Assembly: GCA_021373255.1 (NCBI GenBank)
Contig: JAJFTD010000168.1
Span: forward strand, 1-51,714
Direction: 5' to 3'
Length of the DNA stretch: 51,714 nucleotides
Source of the DNA: a bacterium
GTDB taxonomy: Bacteria; Armatimonadota; UBA5829
Shown here: positions 1 to 7,159 of the stretch, piece by piece
How positions within the stretch are numbered: position 1 is the stretch's first letter
Layout: every line of letters starts with the position of its first letter
The notes under the pieces: model-generated
Seen by the model: only the letters and a program-made list of their open reading frames with translations
Database searches by the model: none
What the model was told of the DNA's origin: nothing
Program-made: the position numbers and the translations under genes

Positions 1-1
1 A

Positions 2-130
2 CTTTTCAGAGCCCGTCAGCGATTACGAAAAATATGTGCCGGTGAGGAAGTGGAATATAATGGACAGGATATGCGACCAGATACAACCGGATCTTCTGGA
101 CTACAGCAAAGGACTGCTGAGTCGGCCTGA
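2..130 (+). CDS. ECF-type sigma factor, C-terminal end (partial)
   Basis: A reading frame is open from the left edge to a TGA at 128-130. It begins LFRARQRLRKIC, which matches the end of the sigma-70 region 4 recognition helix of ECF sigma factors (typical pattern SRLxRARxxLRxxL). Only about 42 residues are visible, so the class cannot be assigned. The following anti-sigma gene starts inside this frame, so the two would overlap by about 71 nt. Their order and overlap suggest a translationally coupled sigma/anti-sigma pair. The tail beyond the helix is low in recognisable features, and the true stop could differ if a frameshift lies here. Confidence 0.6.
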   Translation, partial: LFRARQRLRKICAGEEVEYNGQDMRPDTTGSSGLQQRTAESA

Positions 131-518
131 GTCTGAACAGATAAAGGCCCATTTACAGCAATGCGAGGAATGCGCTGAAGTCCTCAGGGAAGAAGTCGAG
201 TTCGCTTCACAGCTTTCGGCTATACCCGTAGAGGAACCGATCAACGACGTCTGGACGCTGGTGCGTGCGCAGACAAAACCCGGCCGCATAAGTCCATTGG
301 CATGGCTCAGCGGCTTAATGAAGTCGGGAGTCAGGAGAGCTGCGGTGGCGGTGGTGACGGTCGCGCTGTTATTATTCATCGTGATGACACTGAAACCGGC
401 GCCTCAACAGGTGGCTAAACAAGACTTGACACCTAAGTCTTCGGTAGCAGTAAAATGGTCAGACGACCCCATGGGCAGCCAAACTGATGCAATGATCGAA
501 TTCATAGATAACATGTAG
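60..518 (+). CDS. Anti-sigma factor with zf-HC2 zinc finger and one TM segment
   Basis: The 152-residue product has an N-terminal zinc-finger anti-sigma domain: C5, then H-x3-C-x2-C (HLQQCEEC, residues about 31-38). This is the ZAS/zf-HC2 motif of proteins that hold ECF sigma factors at the membrane. A linker follows, then one hydrophobic segment around residues 92-110 (AAVAVVTVALLLFIVMTL), then a short extracytoplasmic tail. ATG at 60 is preferred because it begins directly at the finger; a GTG at 36 in the same frame would add eight residues. The upstream partial gene looks like the cognate sigma factor and the downstream gene encodes a CpxP-like protein, a common sensor-module order. The family is clear; the signal sensed is unknown. 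Confidence 0.85.
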   Translation: MDRICDQIQPDLLDYSKGLLSRPESEQIKAHLQQCEECAEVLREEVEFASQLSAIPVEEPINDVWTLVRAQTKPGRISPLAWLSGLMKSGVRRAAVAVVTVALLLFIVMTLKPAPQQVAKQDLTPKSSVAVKWSDDPMGSQTDAMIEFIDNM

Positions 519-523
519 TAGGT

Positions 524-1306
524 ATGGAGATGAAACAGAAGCTGATCGAGTATAGAATCTGGGCATTTATGTTGGTAATAACCACTGTGATGACTGTGGC
601 CCTGGCTGTGTGCGCCATAGCCGCGCCCAATATCAGCCCGGATCAGCGCGATCAGCTCAAATCACTGGCAATAGAGACCAGGCGCAAGGCGGGAATCGAA
701 CGTAAAGCGATTATGTTCGCCCGTACGGATCTCGCACGCGTCTACTGGAACTATGACATCGACGACCATAAGGCCAACGCCGCAATGGATCGCCTGGACA
801 AAGCTCAGCAAGACCTTCTCAACATCCATTTCGACAGCCAGGTGCAAATCAGGCGCGTGCTTAACGAAGACCAGTTCAATCATCTTCGTAGCAAGATAGG
901 CCGGCAGCACAACGGCTTTGGCGCCGGCTTCACGCCAAGATTAGACGACCCAATGGACAAGGCCCTGCAGAATTCACTCCAGGGAAATTCCGACCTCAAA
1001 AAGCGTCTAGCCGGGCAGAAAAACCTCATTAACAAGAGGAATGAATTAGCTCGCAAAATTGGTCGCGACGCCAAGCAGATGGCGAACCTCTACTCTCAGT
1101 ATAACTTGGATGAAGCGGCAGTTCAGAAGCTGATCACCAGCATCCACAGCAAGCAAAACCAACTCTCCGACATAAACCACAAGCGCCAGCAACAAATCCG
1201 CTCAGTGCTGAGTGAGTCCGAGTTTGTGAAACTACGGGACACAGCCTCTCAGAAGATCAAGCAAGACGGCAGATTCGGACGCAAGCAGTGGCGCAACGGC
1301 GGCTAA
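524..1306 (+). CDS. CpxP/Spy-like periplasmic protein (heavy-metal-sensor type)
   Basis: The 260-residue protein has an N-terminal hydrophobic segment ending near AVCAIAAP (residues about 15-34) that looks like a signal peptide or anchor. The remainder is helical and charged. It contains two related segments of the type Q-D-L-L-N-I-H-F-D-S-Q-V-Q-I-R-R-V-L (about 100-120) and Q-N-Q-L-S-D-I-N-H-K-R-Q-Q-Q-I-R-S-V-L (about 210-230). Each is followed by a SExxF/DQFxxLR pattern, as in Spy/CpxP/ZraP (LTxxQ) periplasmic chaperone-sensors. It starts 5 nt after the anti-sigma gene and probably belongs to the same operon, perhaps tuning the anti-sigma factor. ATG at 524 or 530 could be the start. Metal binding is not evident from the residues. 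Confidence 0.65.
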   Translation: MEMKQKLIEYRIWAFMLVITTVMTVALAVCAIAAPNISPDQRDQLKSLAIETRRKAGIERKAIMFARTDLARVYWNYDIDDHKANAAMDRLDKAQQDLLNIHFDSQVQIRRVLNEDQFNHLRSKIGRQHNGFGAGFTPRLDDPMDKALQNSLQGNSDLKKRLAGQKNLINKRNELARKIGRDAKQMANLYSQYNLDEAAVQKLITSIHSKQNQLSDINHKRQQQIRSVLSESEFVKLRDTASQKIKQDGRFGRKQWRNGG

Positions 1307-1398
1307 GTAGGACATTAGGTTTGACAACACCATTGCCAGTTATTTCTGGAAACCCATTCGCTCAAATTCAGATAAGGTACCAACGATGTGCCAGCTTA

Positions 1399-1472
1399 TG
1401 CTTCGGGACTAGTATTTCGTCCCGAAGCACTACGAAGAGATAGACTTCGGGACGAAAAACGTGTCCCGAAGT
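1399..1472. repeat. Twin hairpins with the same CTTCGGGAC stem
   Basis: Two perfect stem-loops stand side by side in the gap between convergent genes. TGCTTCGGGAC (1399-1409) pairs with 1419-1429 across a 9-nt loop. ACTTCGGGAC (1444-1453) pairs with 1463-1472 across another 9-nt loop. The stems share CTTCGGGAC but the loops differ. They lie between the ends of the CpxP-like gene and the glycosidase gene, so they may act as a bidirectional terminator, although neither has a strong T-tract. Related stems recur near 45.0, 45.2-45.4 and 46.5 kb. Confidence 0.7.
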
Positions 1473-1537
1473 ATAGGCTTATGTAGGCTTGTACATAAGT
1501 TAAGTTAGAGCGAACCCATTTCCCGATAAAACCAATA

Positions 1538-4500
1538 TCAATAAGAAATCTTAACCATCATTTTGCTTGATGGGTTTTTGATACGAATACATTCCCTACT
1601 CGGATAGAAATCGGTGTGGCGTTCGTTATTAACCTCGACAACCCTCATTCGCTTTTCCTCAGGATGACGCACGCGTATTACCAACTCTTTTACAGTGTTT
1701 CCAGCAGGTAGATGAATCTCGGCTTCAATATAGCCGCAGCTTACTTTCGAGGTAATCTTGTAGCTGATATTGCCAAATTTACTCGGCGCGTCCTCAACAG
1801 AAACAACCATCCCGTTCTTCATCCAGTTGTTGGTGGCAAATGGAGCGATCCAAAGCTGATCTCCTCTCTCCATTAATAGCATTGTGCGAGTCTGTTCAAG
1901 CATCCAGGCAGTCTCATGGGTCTTGTTGTATGCTCCGGCAGTGTTGAAGTGCTCCCATAACGCAAGGCTCTCCAAGCTGAGCATGGGGAACATGGTGTTG
2001 AAATAGTTGCGCACAAACGGCTTGACATCATCTCGTAAAGCCAGAACATCCGAATACCGGGTGTAGTAGGGCTGAAGCTTCGAGAACCCTCCGTATGTAA
2101 ACCAGTCCTTTTGCATTTCATCTGAGGAATAGTTGGCAAGGCCTGGAGACAGGAAAAACCACGCATCTTCCATATAGTTCGTGATCCAGTCGCCATCGTT
2201 GCTTTTTGGTTCCAGCACACCCAGTTCTAGAAGGTGGTTTGCACCGACTTCCACATCATGACCGACTGAGCTCACCCCCTGGTAGAAATCTTTAGTAAGG
2301 CCAAAGCAGTACATGCTCGATGGATAAGCAGGAACCCATGTTTCATTCGACAGCGGCAAGACCGGCATTCTTGATTGATTCCATCTATATGCCCGAAGAA
2401 TATCTTCCCGGTAAGCTCTTGCTTCTTTCACCAATGAAGATGATTGGGGATATCCTATATCCGCAAGCATGTTTGCCACAGCATTCATCCCGGCAAAATA
2501 ATATCCATTTGCATAGAAATAGTAGGAATACCGATTCCAATCTGCGAGCACTCCGGGAGGGGCAAGTCCATATTCTGGCAACTTCCCGCCTAGTGGGTCC
2601 AAACGCATGGTCTTCTTTCTTTGATCACTAATCCAGCGGCAGGATTTCACCAGCTTAGGCACAATACTGTTCAGCCACTCTTCATCCCTGGTAAGCCAGT
2701 AGTGCTCGCCTATAGTCCAAAGATTCTGTCCGGTTCCCATAAGAGTGTATCCATTTGCAAGGCATCCCATGGAATTATAACGACTCAAGAAGTAGTCTAG
2801 GGATCTTCGGGCAAACTCGTGATGACCAAGCAAGTCCATCGCCAATATAACCGGCTGCGTTTCAGTATCAAGTGGGCCATAAAGCCCCGCACCACACCAT
2901 GGTTGAATAAGCGCCCCATCTTGCTCATTGCGTGAAGCAAGCAATATGTGCACCTGGTTGGCAGCGAAGATATCATTGATGACAGGCTCCGGCACATTGA
3001 TCTTCATTGCAGAGGAGAGCATACGCCTCCAATATGTTTTCGTGGTCTGCAGCAGATCATCAGCACCTGTAAGGGTAGCGTATTCGTCCGGTTTGATATC
3101 AAACTTGGGAAAATAGACATTGCATTGAGCCGTGGCATGCGCAGGAAGTTTACCTTGAAGCGTGAAGTCGTTATTTCTGAGGCTTGGCTGCAGCGCCGAT
3201 GTATCATTGATCTCGATATATGCAAAAAGAACTCCATCTTTAATGACTAAAGCGCCATTATCAACACCTCGCAACGTGGTCAGCGGTTCACCTTTGAGTA
3301 TCTCCATGCTGTTTGGTTTGTAGGTTCTCTGTATAAAACTAAGTAACAAGGAAGCATCGGTTGCCTCATTCCCAATGTTCTCAAGCAGAAACTGAACCAC
3401 GCCAACAGGCTTGCCATATATCCATTTAGCTGCAGCGCCGGATTGTGTTTTGTCTAACGGCGCTACAAATGTGCGTTGTGTATATGTTATCCCGTTGTCT
3501 CTTAGTGTTGCGACAGGAACCGGCAACCACCGATCCTCAAGGTGCCTTGTAAGCCCTTCCTCCTTACCCGATCCGAAGCGCCTAAACATAACATAAGGGT
3601 ATTTCAGCGGTTCAACCGTGTCAGGAACGATATCGAATTCAGTCGAACCATCTCTCTGGGCGATGATTTTACGATTATCACAAGCTAAAGACAGCAGGAT
3701 TGGATCACGATTGGAAGTCGGGTTGAACAGCTTTGCTTTGGCATGTTCGAATGTCTGATCCGGCATAATTCGCACCCGCTCAAGCACCGTCTTCTTACCG
3801 GCAATCGATTTCTTGTAATCGGCAATACTTGTCTTGGAATCCTCAGTTGTCGCAAACAATCCGGAACTCGGGACATACACACATCCGTGCGAGACGATGT
3901 CTTCAACAGATATTCCGAAGGCTGCATCAGGAAGTTTGAACCTTATAATTGTGCGATCGGGCAGACGTGGTGTCGTTGTAAACCTGAGATTCAAATTCAA
4001 GGGTGAGGCAAGATCCCAATGACACTTTGTGGAAGCCGTCCTACCTGCAGAATCGAGAATATAGCCGTTGTATACTTCCACTTCAGCCCGTTTGCCCTCC
4101 AGCCGACGGTCCAGTTGGACGCGGAACCTATTTTCAGAACTCTGAGCGACAGTATATGCTGATAGTTTTTGCACGCTCACTGGACCTGAAACCCCGGAAA
4201 TAATCCATCGGATCTTTTGGACGCCAAATCCGGTCTTGAACTCCGATACATCACCGTCTATGTTAAGAACAAGATCTTTGCCTTTGATATTCAGATCGCC
4301 AGGCAGTGCAGCCCATTTCCCCTGCCACAAAGTCTGGCCGATGGTTGCCCAGTCATCCACTCGACCCTCTGATGACCAGTACTGCACTTGCACACTTGAT
4401 TTGGGTGGGATTGATTCAGTGTTCCGGAACTGAAGCGATAATCTACTAAGGTTGCGGCGTTCGGGCCATTGTAATCCGATGCAACATTTCCCATTGGCAG

Positions 4501-4732
4501 GAGGCAGGATGTATTCTTTGTTTCTAGATTGCAGGATTTCGGTTTCAAGGAATACATCTTCAGCTCTAAATTCTTCAAGCCTACCAGAACGCGCACCGTC
4601 CAGGCGATCGGGATCGCATGTCACAACCCGTGCAAACGGCGCTATATCCATGTGATCAGCAGAGGATTTATCTGCAATAATAAAGCACATCATAATTACC
4701 ATCAGCAAGCAGCAATTTCCGGCTAAACGCAC
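1538..4732 (-). CDS. Exported six-hairpin glycosidase-like protein
   Basis: The 1064-residue protein begins with a GTG preceded by AGAGGAAAG. It has a signal peptide (hydrophobic LLMVIMMCFIIA, cleavage near residue 25). Residues about 30-560 look beta-rich, with segments that resemble discoidin-like and super-sandwich domains. Residues about 580-950 carry repeated aromatic helical blocks (QPWCGAGLYGP, TIGEHYWLT, YSYYFYANGYYFAGM, WITNYMEDAWFF) typical of the alpha/alpha six-hairpin toroid, followed by a C-terminal beta domain. Acidic candidates for catalysis occur in IGEHYW and YMEDAW, but I cannot assign a GH family. It is monocistronic, with its own promoter upstream. Likely role: extracytoplasmic cleavage of a plant or microbial glycan. 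Confidence 0.6.
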   Translation of the reverse strand: MRLAGNCCLLMVIMMCFIIADKSSADHMDIAPFARVVTCDPDRLDGARSGRLEEFRAEDVFLETEILQSRNKEYILPPANGKCCIGLQWPERRNLSRLSLQFRNTESIPPKSSVQVQYWSSEGRVDDWATIGQTLWQGKWAALPGDLNIKGKDLVLNIDGDVSEFKTGFGVQKIRWIISGVSGPVSVQKLSAYTVAQSSENRFRVQLDRRLEGKRAEVEVYNGYILDSAGRTASTKCHWDLASPLNLNLRFTTTPRLPDRTIIRFKLPDAAFGISVEDIVSHGCVYVPSSGLFATTEDSKTSIADYKKSIAGKKTVLERVRIMPDQTFEHAKAKLFNPTSNRDPILLSLACDNRKIIAQRDGSTEFDIVPDTVEPLKYPYVMFRRFGSGKEEGLTRHLEDRWLPVPVATLRDNGITYTQRTFVAPLDKTQSGAAAKWIYGKPVGVVQFLLENIGNEATDASLLLSFIQRTYKPNSMEILKGEPLTTLRGVDNGALVIKDGVLFAYIEINDTSALQPSLRNNDFTLQGKLPAHATAQCNVYFPKFDIKPDEYATLTGADDLLQTTKTYWRRMLSSAMKINVPEPVINDIFAANQVHILLASRNEQDGALIQPWCGAGLYGPLDTETQPVILAMDLLGHHEFARRSLDYFLSRYNSMGCLANGYTLMGTGQNLWTIGEHYWLTRDEEWLNSIVPKLVKSCRWISDQRKKTMRLDPLGGKLPEYGLAPPGVLADWNRYSYYFYANGYYFAGMNAVANMLADIGYPQSSSLVKEARAYREDILRAYRWNQSRMPVLPLSNETWVPAYPSSMYCFGLTKDFYQGVSSVGHDVEVGANHLLELGVLEPKSNDGDWITNYMEDAWFFLSPGLANYSSDEMQKDWFTYGGFSKLQPYYTRYSDVLALRDDVKPFVRNYFNTMFPMLSLESLALWEHFNTAGAYNKTHETAWMLEQTRTMLLMERGDQLWIAPFATNNWMKNGMVVSVEDAPSKFGNISYKITSKVSCGYIEAEIHLPAGNTVKELVIRVRHPEEKRMRVVEVNNERHTDFYPSRECIRIKNPSSKMMVKISY

Positions 4733-4850
4733 TGGCTTTCCTCTATCCTATATATCTTTCATATTACTGTGGTTTGCAGATATACACGAGCCATACGCAA
4801 ACCAGATACAACCATCAGCAACATGTCTGAACACCATATTGTTCAGCCGG

Positions 4851-4879
4851 ATTATGCCACACTACGAACAAGTTGTCAA
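4851..4879 (-). promoter_or_regulatory. Sigma-70-type promoter for the exported glycosidase
   Basis: On the minus strand TTGACA (4879-4874) is followed after exactly 17 nt by CATAAT (4856-4851). This is a near-consensus housekeeping promoter about 110 nt upstream of the GTG start at 4732. Together with the long leader it suggests independent transcription of the glycosidase gene. Confidence 0.65.
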
Positions 4880-4898
4880 GTGTGCTTTATGTACGGTA

Positions 4899-5585
4899 TC
4901 AGTAGATCCCCAACGGCTCACCTACCTCACGCGCCCTTTCTTCCGGGTAGTGATCACGGAGACGCATAGTCCTAATCTGACGAAGGTTCGACCACATATA
5001 CCAACGTGTATATGCATCCGGTGTGACCAGCTTTACACCGGTAAGTTTCTTCTCTCTAATGAATTTTGCTACCCTGTCCGAGACCAGGCGCGTGAATGCA
5101 AATGGCCAGACAATGAAGAAGTCACTGCCATCCCACGAATTCGGGTCCACTATACACGACCAATCCGGGTAGCCTTCCCAGATATTTGTTTCAGGTATTC
5201 GCACTACACCAGATTTCGCGGTCGCCATGCCTCCCCAGCCCGTCACCATAAGCTCCCACAAATCCGGCTCAAGCGTACTCGATTCAATCCGAGTCAGCGC
5301 CTGTCTGGCTTCAAACCCTGTGAAGCCCTCGTTCCTGAACATCTCAAGCACATGACTTTGAATAAGGCAGTCGGGTATGGTCCACACAAAATCACCGATA
5401 TCTTTTGTCTTTAGGACAACTCGCAAATTCGACACACGGTTTGCTGGTCCGCCAAAGCTGATATAGGTTTCTTTATCGGAGTTCGCGAGGCAGTCCTCAT
5501 AGTCATGCTTTCTCCACTTGTTTCCCGTGTCCCATCTCGCTGTTCTAGTGCCGGATAATTCCAAAATCCAAAACTTTTCAGACAT
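4899..5585 (-). CDS. SitI6/Imm11-like putative immunity protein (orphan)
   Basis: The 228-residue protein starts at the ATG at 5585, preceded by AGAGGTCG. An upstream in-frame start at 5657 lacks a ribosome site. Two internally related halves are visible: LIQSHVLEMFRNEGFTGFEA near residues 85-104 and LVSDRVAKFIREKKLTGVKL near 183-202. The segments WELMVTGWGGMA and WDGSDFFIVWP follow a pattern I associate with the double-CxxCG SitI6 and Imm11 immunity families of myxobacteria and planctomycetes. The CxxC cysteines of that family are absent here. No toxin gene is adjacent. It is divergent from an XRE/ImmA pair across a palindromic operator. The family call is recollection, not a search result. 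Confidence 0.4.
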   Translation of the reverse strand: MSEKFWILELSGTRTARWDTGNKWRKHDYEDCLANSDKETYISFGGPANRVSNLRVVLKTKDIGDFVWTIPDCLIQSHVLEMFRNEGFTGFEARQALTRIESSTLEPDLWELMVTGWGGMATAKSGVVRIPETNIWEGYPDWSCIVDPNSWDGSDFFIVWPFAFTRLVSDRVAKFIREKKLTGVKLVTPDAYTRWYMWSNLRQIRTMRLRDHYPEERAREVGEPLGIY

Positions 5586-5662
5586 TTGAATCGACCTCTT
5601 GTTTATCAGTGCTTGCCTTTTATGTACTCCACAACAACAATAGTGGGTATGCAACACAGCAT

Positions 5663-5682
5663 ACCACTACTATAGTAGTGGT
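5663..5682. promoter_or_regulatory. Perfect 20-bp palindrome (candidate operator)
   Basis: ACCACTACTATAGTAGTGGT is a perfect palindrome in the divergent intergenic region. Its right edge touches the -35 hexamer of the first XRE promoter. Just left, AGTGGGTATGC (from about 5642) is an imperfect inverted match to GCATACCACT (5659-5668), so the palindrome may be part of a larger site. The natural candidate to bind it is the adjacent XRE protein, giving autorepression and control of the divergent immunity-like gene. Confidence 0.6.
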
Positions 5683-5710
5683 TGTCAAGTTGTTCTTGTA
5701 GAATTATGAT
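5682..5710 (+). promoter_or_regulatory. Promoter P1 for the XRE/ImmA pair
   Basis: TTGTCA (5682-5687), a 17-nt spacer and TATGAT (5705-5710) form a strong sigma-70-type promoter. The -35 element abuts the 20-bp palindrome, a position suited to repression. Confidence 0.6.
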
Positions 5711-5717
5711 GGCAAAT

Positions 5718-5746
5718 TTGCATACATCCTGGCTCACAGTTATAAT
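5718..5746 (+). promoter_or_regulatory. Promoter P2 for the XRE/ImmA pair
   Basis: TTGCAT (5718-5723), a 17-nt spacer and a perfect TATAAT (5741-5746) lie directly after P1. Transcription would begin near 5753, leaving a very short leader before the gene. P2 is outside the palindrome, so it could give basal expression when P1 is blocked. Confidence 0.6.
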
Positions 5747-5776
5747 GCTGATTAGAATAACTGTTGTGTGGTGACC

Positions 5777-6160
5777 ATGACGGACAAATCCAGAGGTAGA
5801 CGACAAACTAGATATGAACCGGAACTGGCACGGCTTGCCAAGGAAATGCTGGAAATTTCGGGCTTGACGCGCGAGGAAGTTGCTCGACGAAGCAACATCA
5901 GCCCAGAATGGTTACGCCAGTTATTGAACCTGGGGCGTGTTATATCAGATGATTTGCTCGAAGACTTTGCGGTCGCGGTCAACGGCAACGCCGATGCGCT
6001 GTTGGTTGCCGCCGGGCGAAAAGAACCTGCATCAAGAGATCTGGTTGAGACCGTCGAGGTTGCCCTGCGCAGCATTCCGGGCCTTTCACAGGACGATATG
6101 GATGAGATCATGAACGTCGTGACCGAAGTCTCGGAGCGAGACCGAAAGCGCAGCCAGTGA
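5777..6160 (+). CDS. XRE-family HTH regulator
   Basis: The 127-residue DNA-binding protein has a helix-turn-helix at about residues 18-60: LAKEMLEISGLTREEVARRSNISPEWLRQLLN, in which the second half is the recognition helix. A helical acidic C-terminus follows. GTG at 5768 is an alternative start; neither has a clear ribosome site and the leader is short. The stop overlaps the start of the ImmA-like gene by 4 nt (GTGA), so the two are translationally coupled. XRE regulators paired with ImmA-type peptidases control mobile elements and stress responses, the peptidase cleaving the repressor. Here the likely targets are its own tandem promoters and the divergent immunity-like gene. Confidence 0.75.
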   Translation: MTDKSRGRRQTRYEPELARLAKEMLEISGLTREEVARRSNISPEWLRQLLNLGRVISDDLLEDFAVAVNGNADALLVAAGRKEPASRDLVETVEVALRSIPGLSQDDMDEIMNVVTEVSERDRKRSQ

Positions 6161-6675
6161 GTGGAATGGACCCGGCCTACACAATACGCCTGATACCAAG
6201 GCAGATTGAACCACCCCTCGATATTAACTGGCTGGCTGAATGGTTGGGCGTGGAGGTAGAGATTAGGCCATTGCCGAGGAATGTAGCGGGTCTATACCTG
6301 CACACCGACTCGGGGGCCCATATTCTCCTGAATGCCGGTGATTGCCCCGAACGACAGCGATGGACAACAGCCCATGAATTAGCCCATCATATTCTCAACA
6401 TAGGGCGACACTCACCAAAGAATGCGTTCCAGATCAATACCGGCAAGCGCGACCATTCCGAGGATTTGTGTGATCGATTCGCTGCCGAAATTCTAATGCC
6501 GGCCACACTCATTCGCAAGAAAGCAGCCGAAGTGAAGCATGGACGGTATGACAAGACAGCGCTGCTGGCGAATATGTTCGAGGTCAGCGTAACCGCCATG
6601 CGAATACGGTTGAGAGAGCTTAGGCTATCAAAAACAAATCGCCGGGCTAACATCCCCGAGAGTTCGGCACAGTGA
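6157..6675 (+). CDS. ImmA/IrrE-family metallopeptidase
   Basis: The 172-residue protein has the zinc-peptidase motif HELAHH (H73, E74, H77) within WTTAHELAHHIL, preceded by the AHILLNAG strand typical of IrrE/ImmA domains. The downstream segment EDLCDRFAAEILMP supplies the third zinc-ligand region (the conserved ExxAxxFAAxLLMP pattern). The start is GTG overlapping the XRE stop; ATG at 6166 is possible. In ImmA/ImmR and IrrE/DdrO the peptidase inactivates the partner repressor. The same relation with the preceding gene is expected here, relieving repression after a signal. No integrase or phage gene is nearby, so this seems a chromosomal regulatory pair rather than an active element. Confidence 0.85.
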   Translation: MSGMDPAYTIRLIPRQIEPPLDINWLAEWLGVEVEIRPLPRNVAGLYLHTDSGAHILLNAGDCPERQRWTTAHELAHHILNIGRHSPKNAFQINTGKRDHSEDLCDRFAAEILMPATLIRKKAAEVKHGRYDKTALLANMFEVSVTAMRIRLRELRLSKTNRRANIPESSAQ

Positions 6676-6787
6676 TAACCGGGGCTTTCATAAGCTCATC
6701 TGATTCCAGCAATCCATCTCTGAATGATGTGTATCCGGTTTATCGGACACCTTGTTAGCAAGTATTATAATAGAGATGAGGTGTCAG

Positions 6788-7105
6788 ATGAATCGAAGGA
6801 AGTTTACGAATGAGTTCAAGTTGGAAGCGTAAAGTTGGCTGAACGGGGCGAAGAGCGATGGCTCGAGGGTTAGCCCTGATGAGCATGAGGAGTTGATTCG
6901 TCTTCGTCGAGAGAACAGGCGGCTTAAAAATGAGCCGCAAGGGTGACTGCTGGAACAATGCAGTTGCAGAGACTTCTTTGGAAGCATCATACCGAGCGGG
7001 CCCACAATCGGCTCTACCGAAGTAGAGACGAGGCCAGAAGGGATAACTGATTTAGTGGAGTAAAGCAAACAGCGTATTACTATAGCCGCGTGGAATTTGT
7101 AGTGA
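6788..7105 (+). pseudogene. IS3-family transposase remnant (orfA start fused to orfB tail)
   Basis: ATG at 6788 opens MNRRKFTNEFKLEA, the standard start of IS3-family OrfA, but a TAA follows at 6830. The frame then continues through the leucine-zipper-like EELIRLRRENRRLKNE. At 6930 the sequence passes directly into MSRKGDCWNNAVAET (6930-6975), which belongs near the end of OrfB (integrase core, after the catalytic E region). Most of the integrase is therefore deleted. Beyond 7025 shifted frames still show TRPEGITDLVE and AYYYSRVEFV, matching the usual TREEAxxDIxDYIE and LGYLSPVEFE tail. The element is dead; inverted ends could not be defined with confidence. Confidence 0.8.
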
Positions 7106-7159
7106 GACATCGTGTGGAGGTGTCACACTGTATTTGTCTGCAATATAGACCATAAGTAA

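Noticed and set aside
5586-5657. Longer start for the immunity-like gene (MLHTHYCCC...)
   Set aside because: No ribosome site, odd cysteine-rich composition, and it runs into the divergent promoter; ATG at 5585 has AGAGGTCG.
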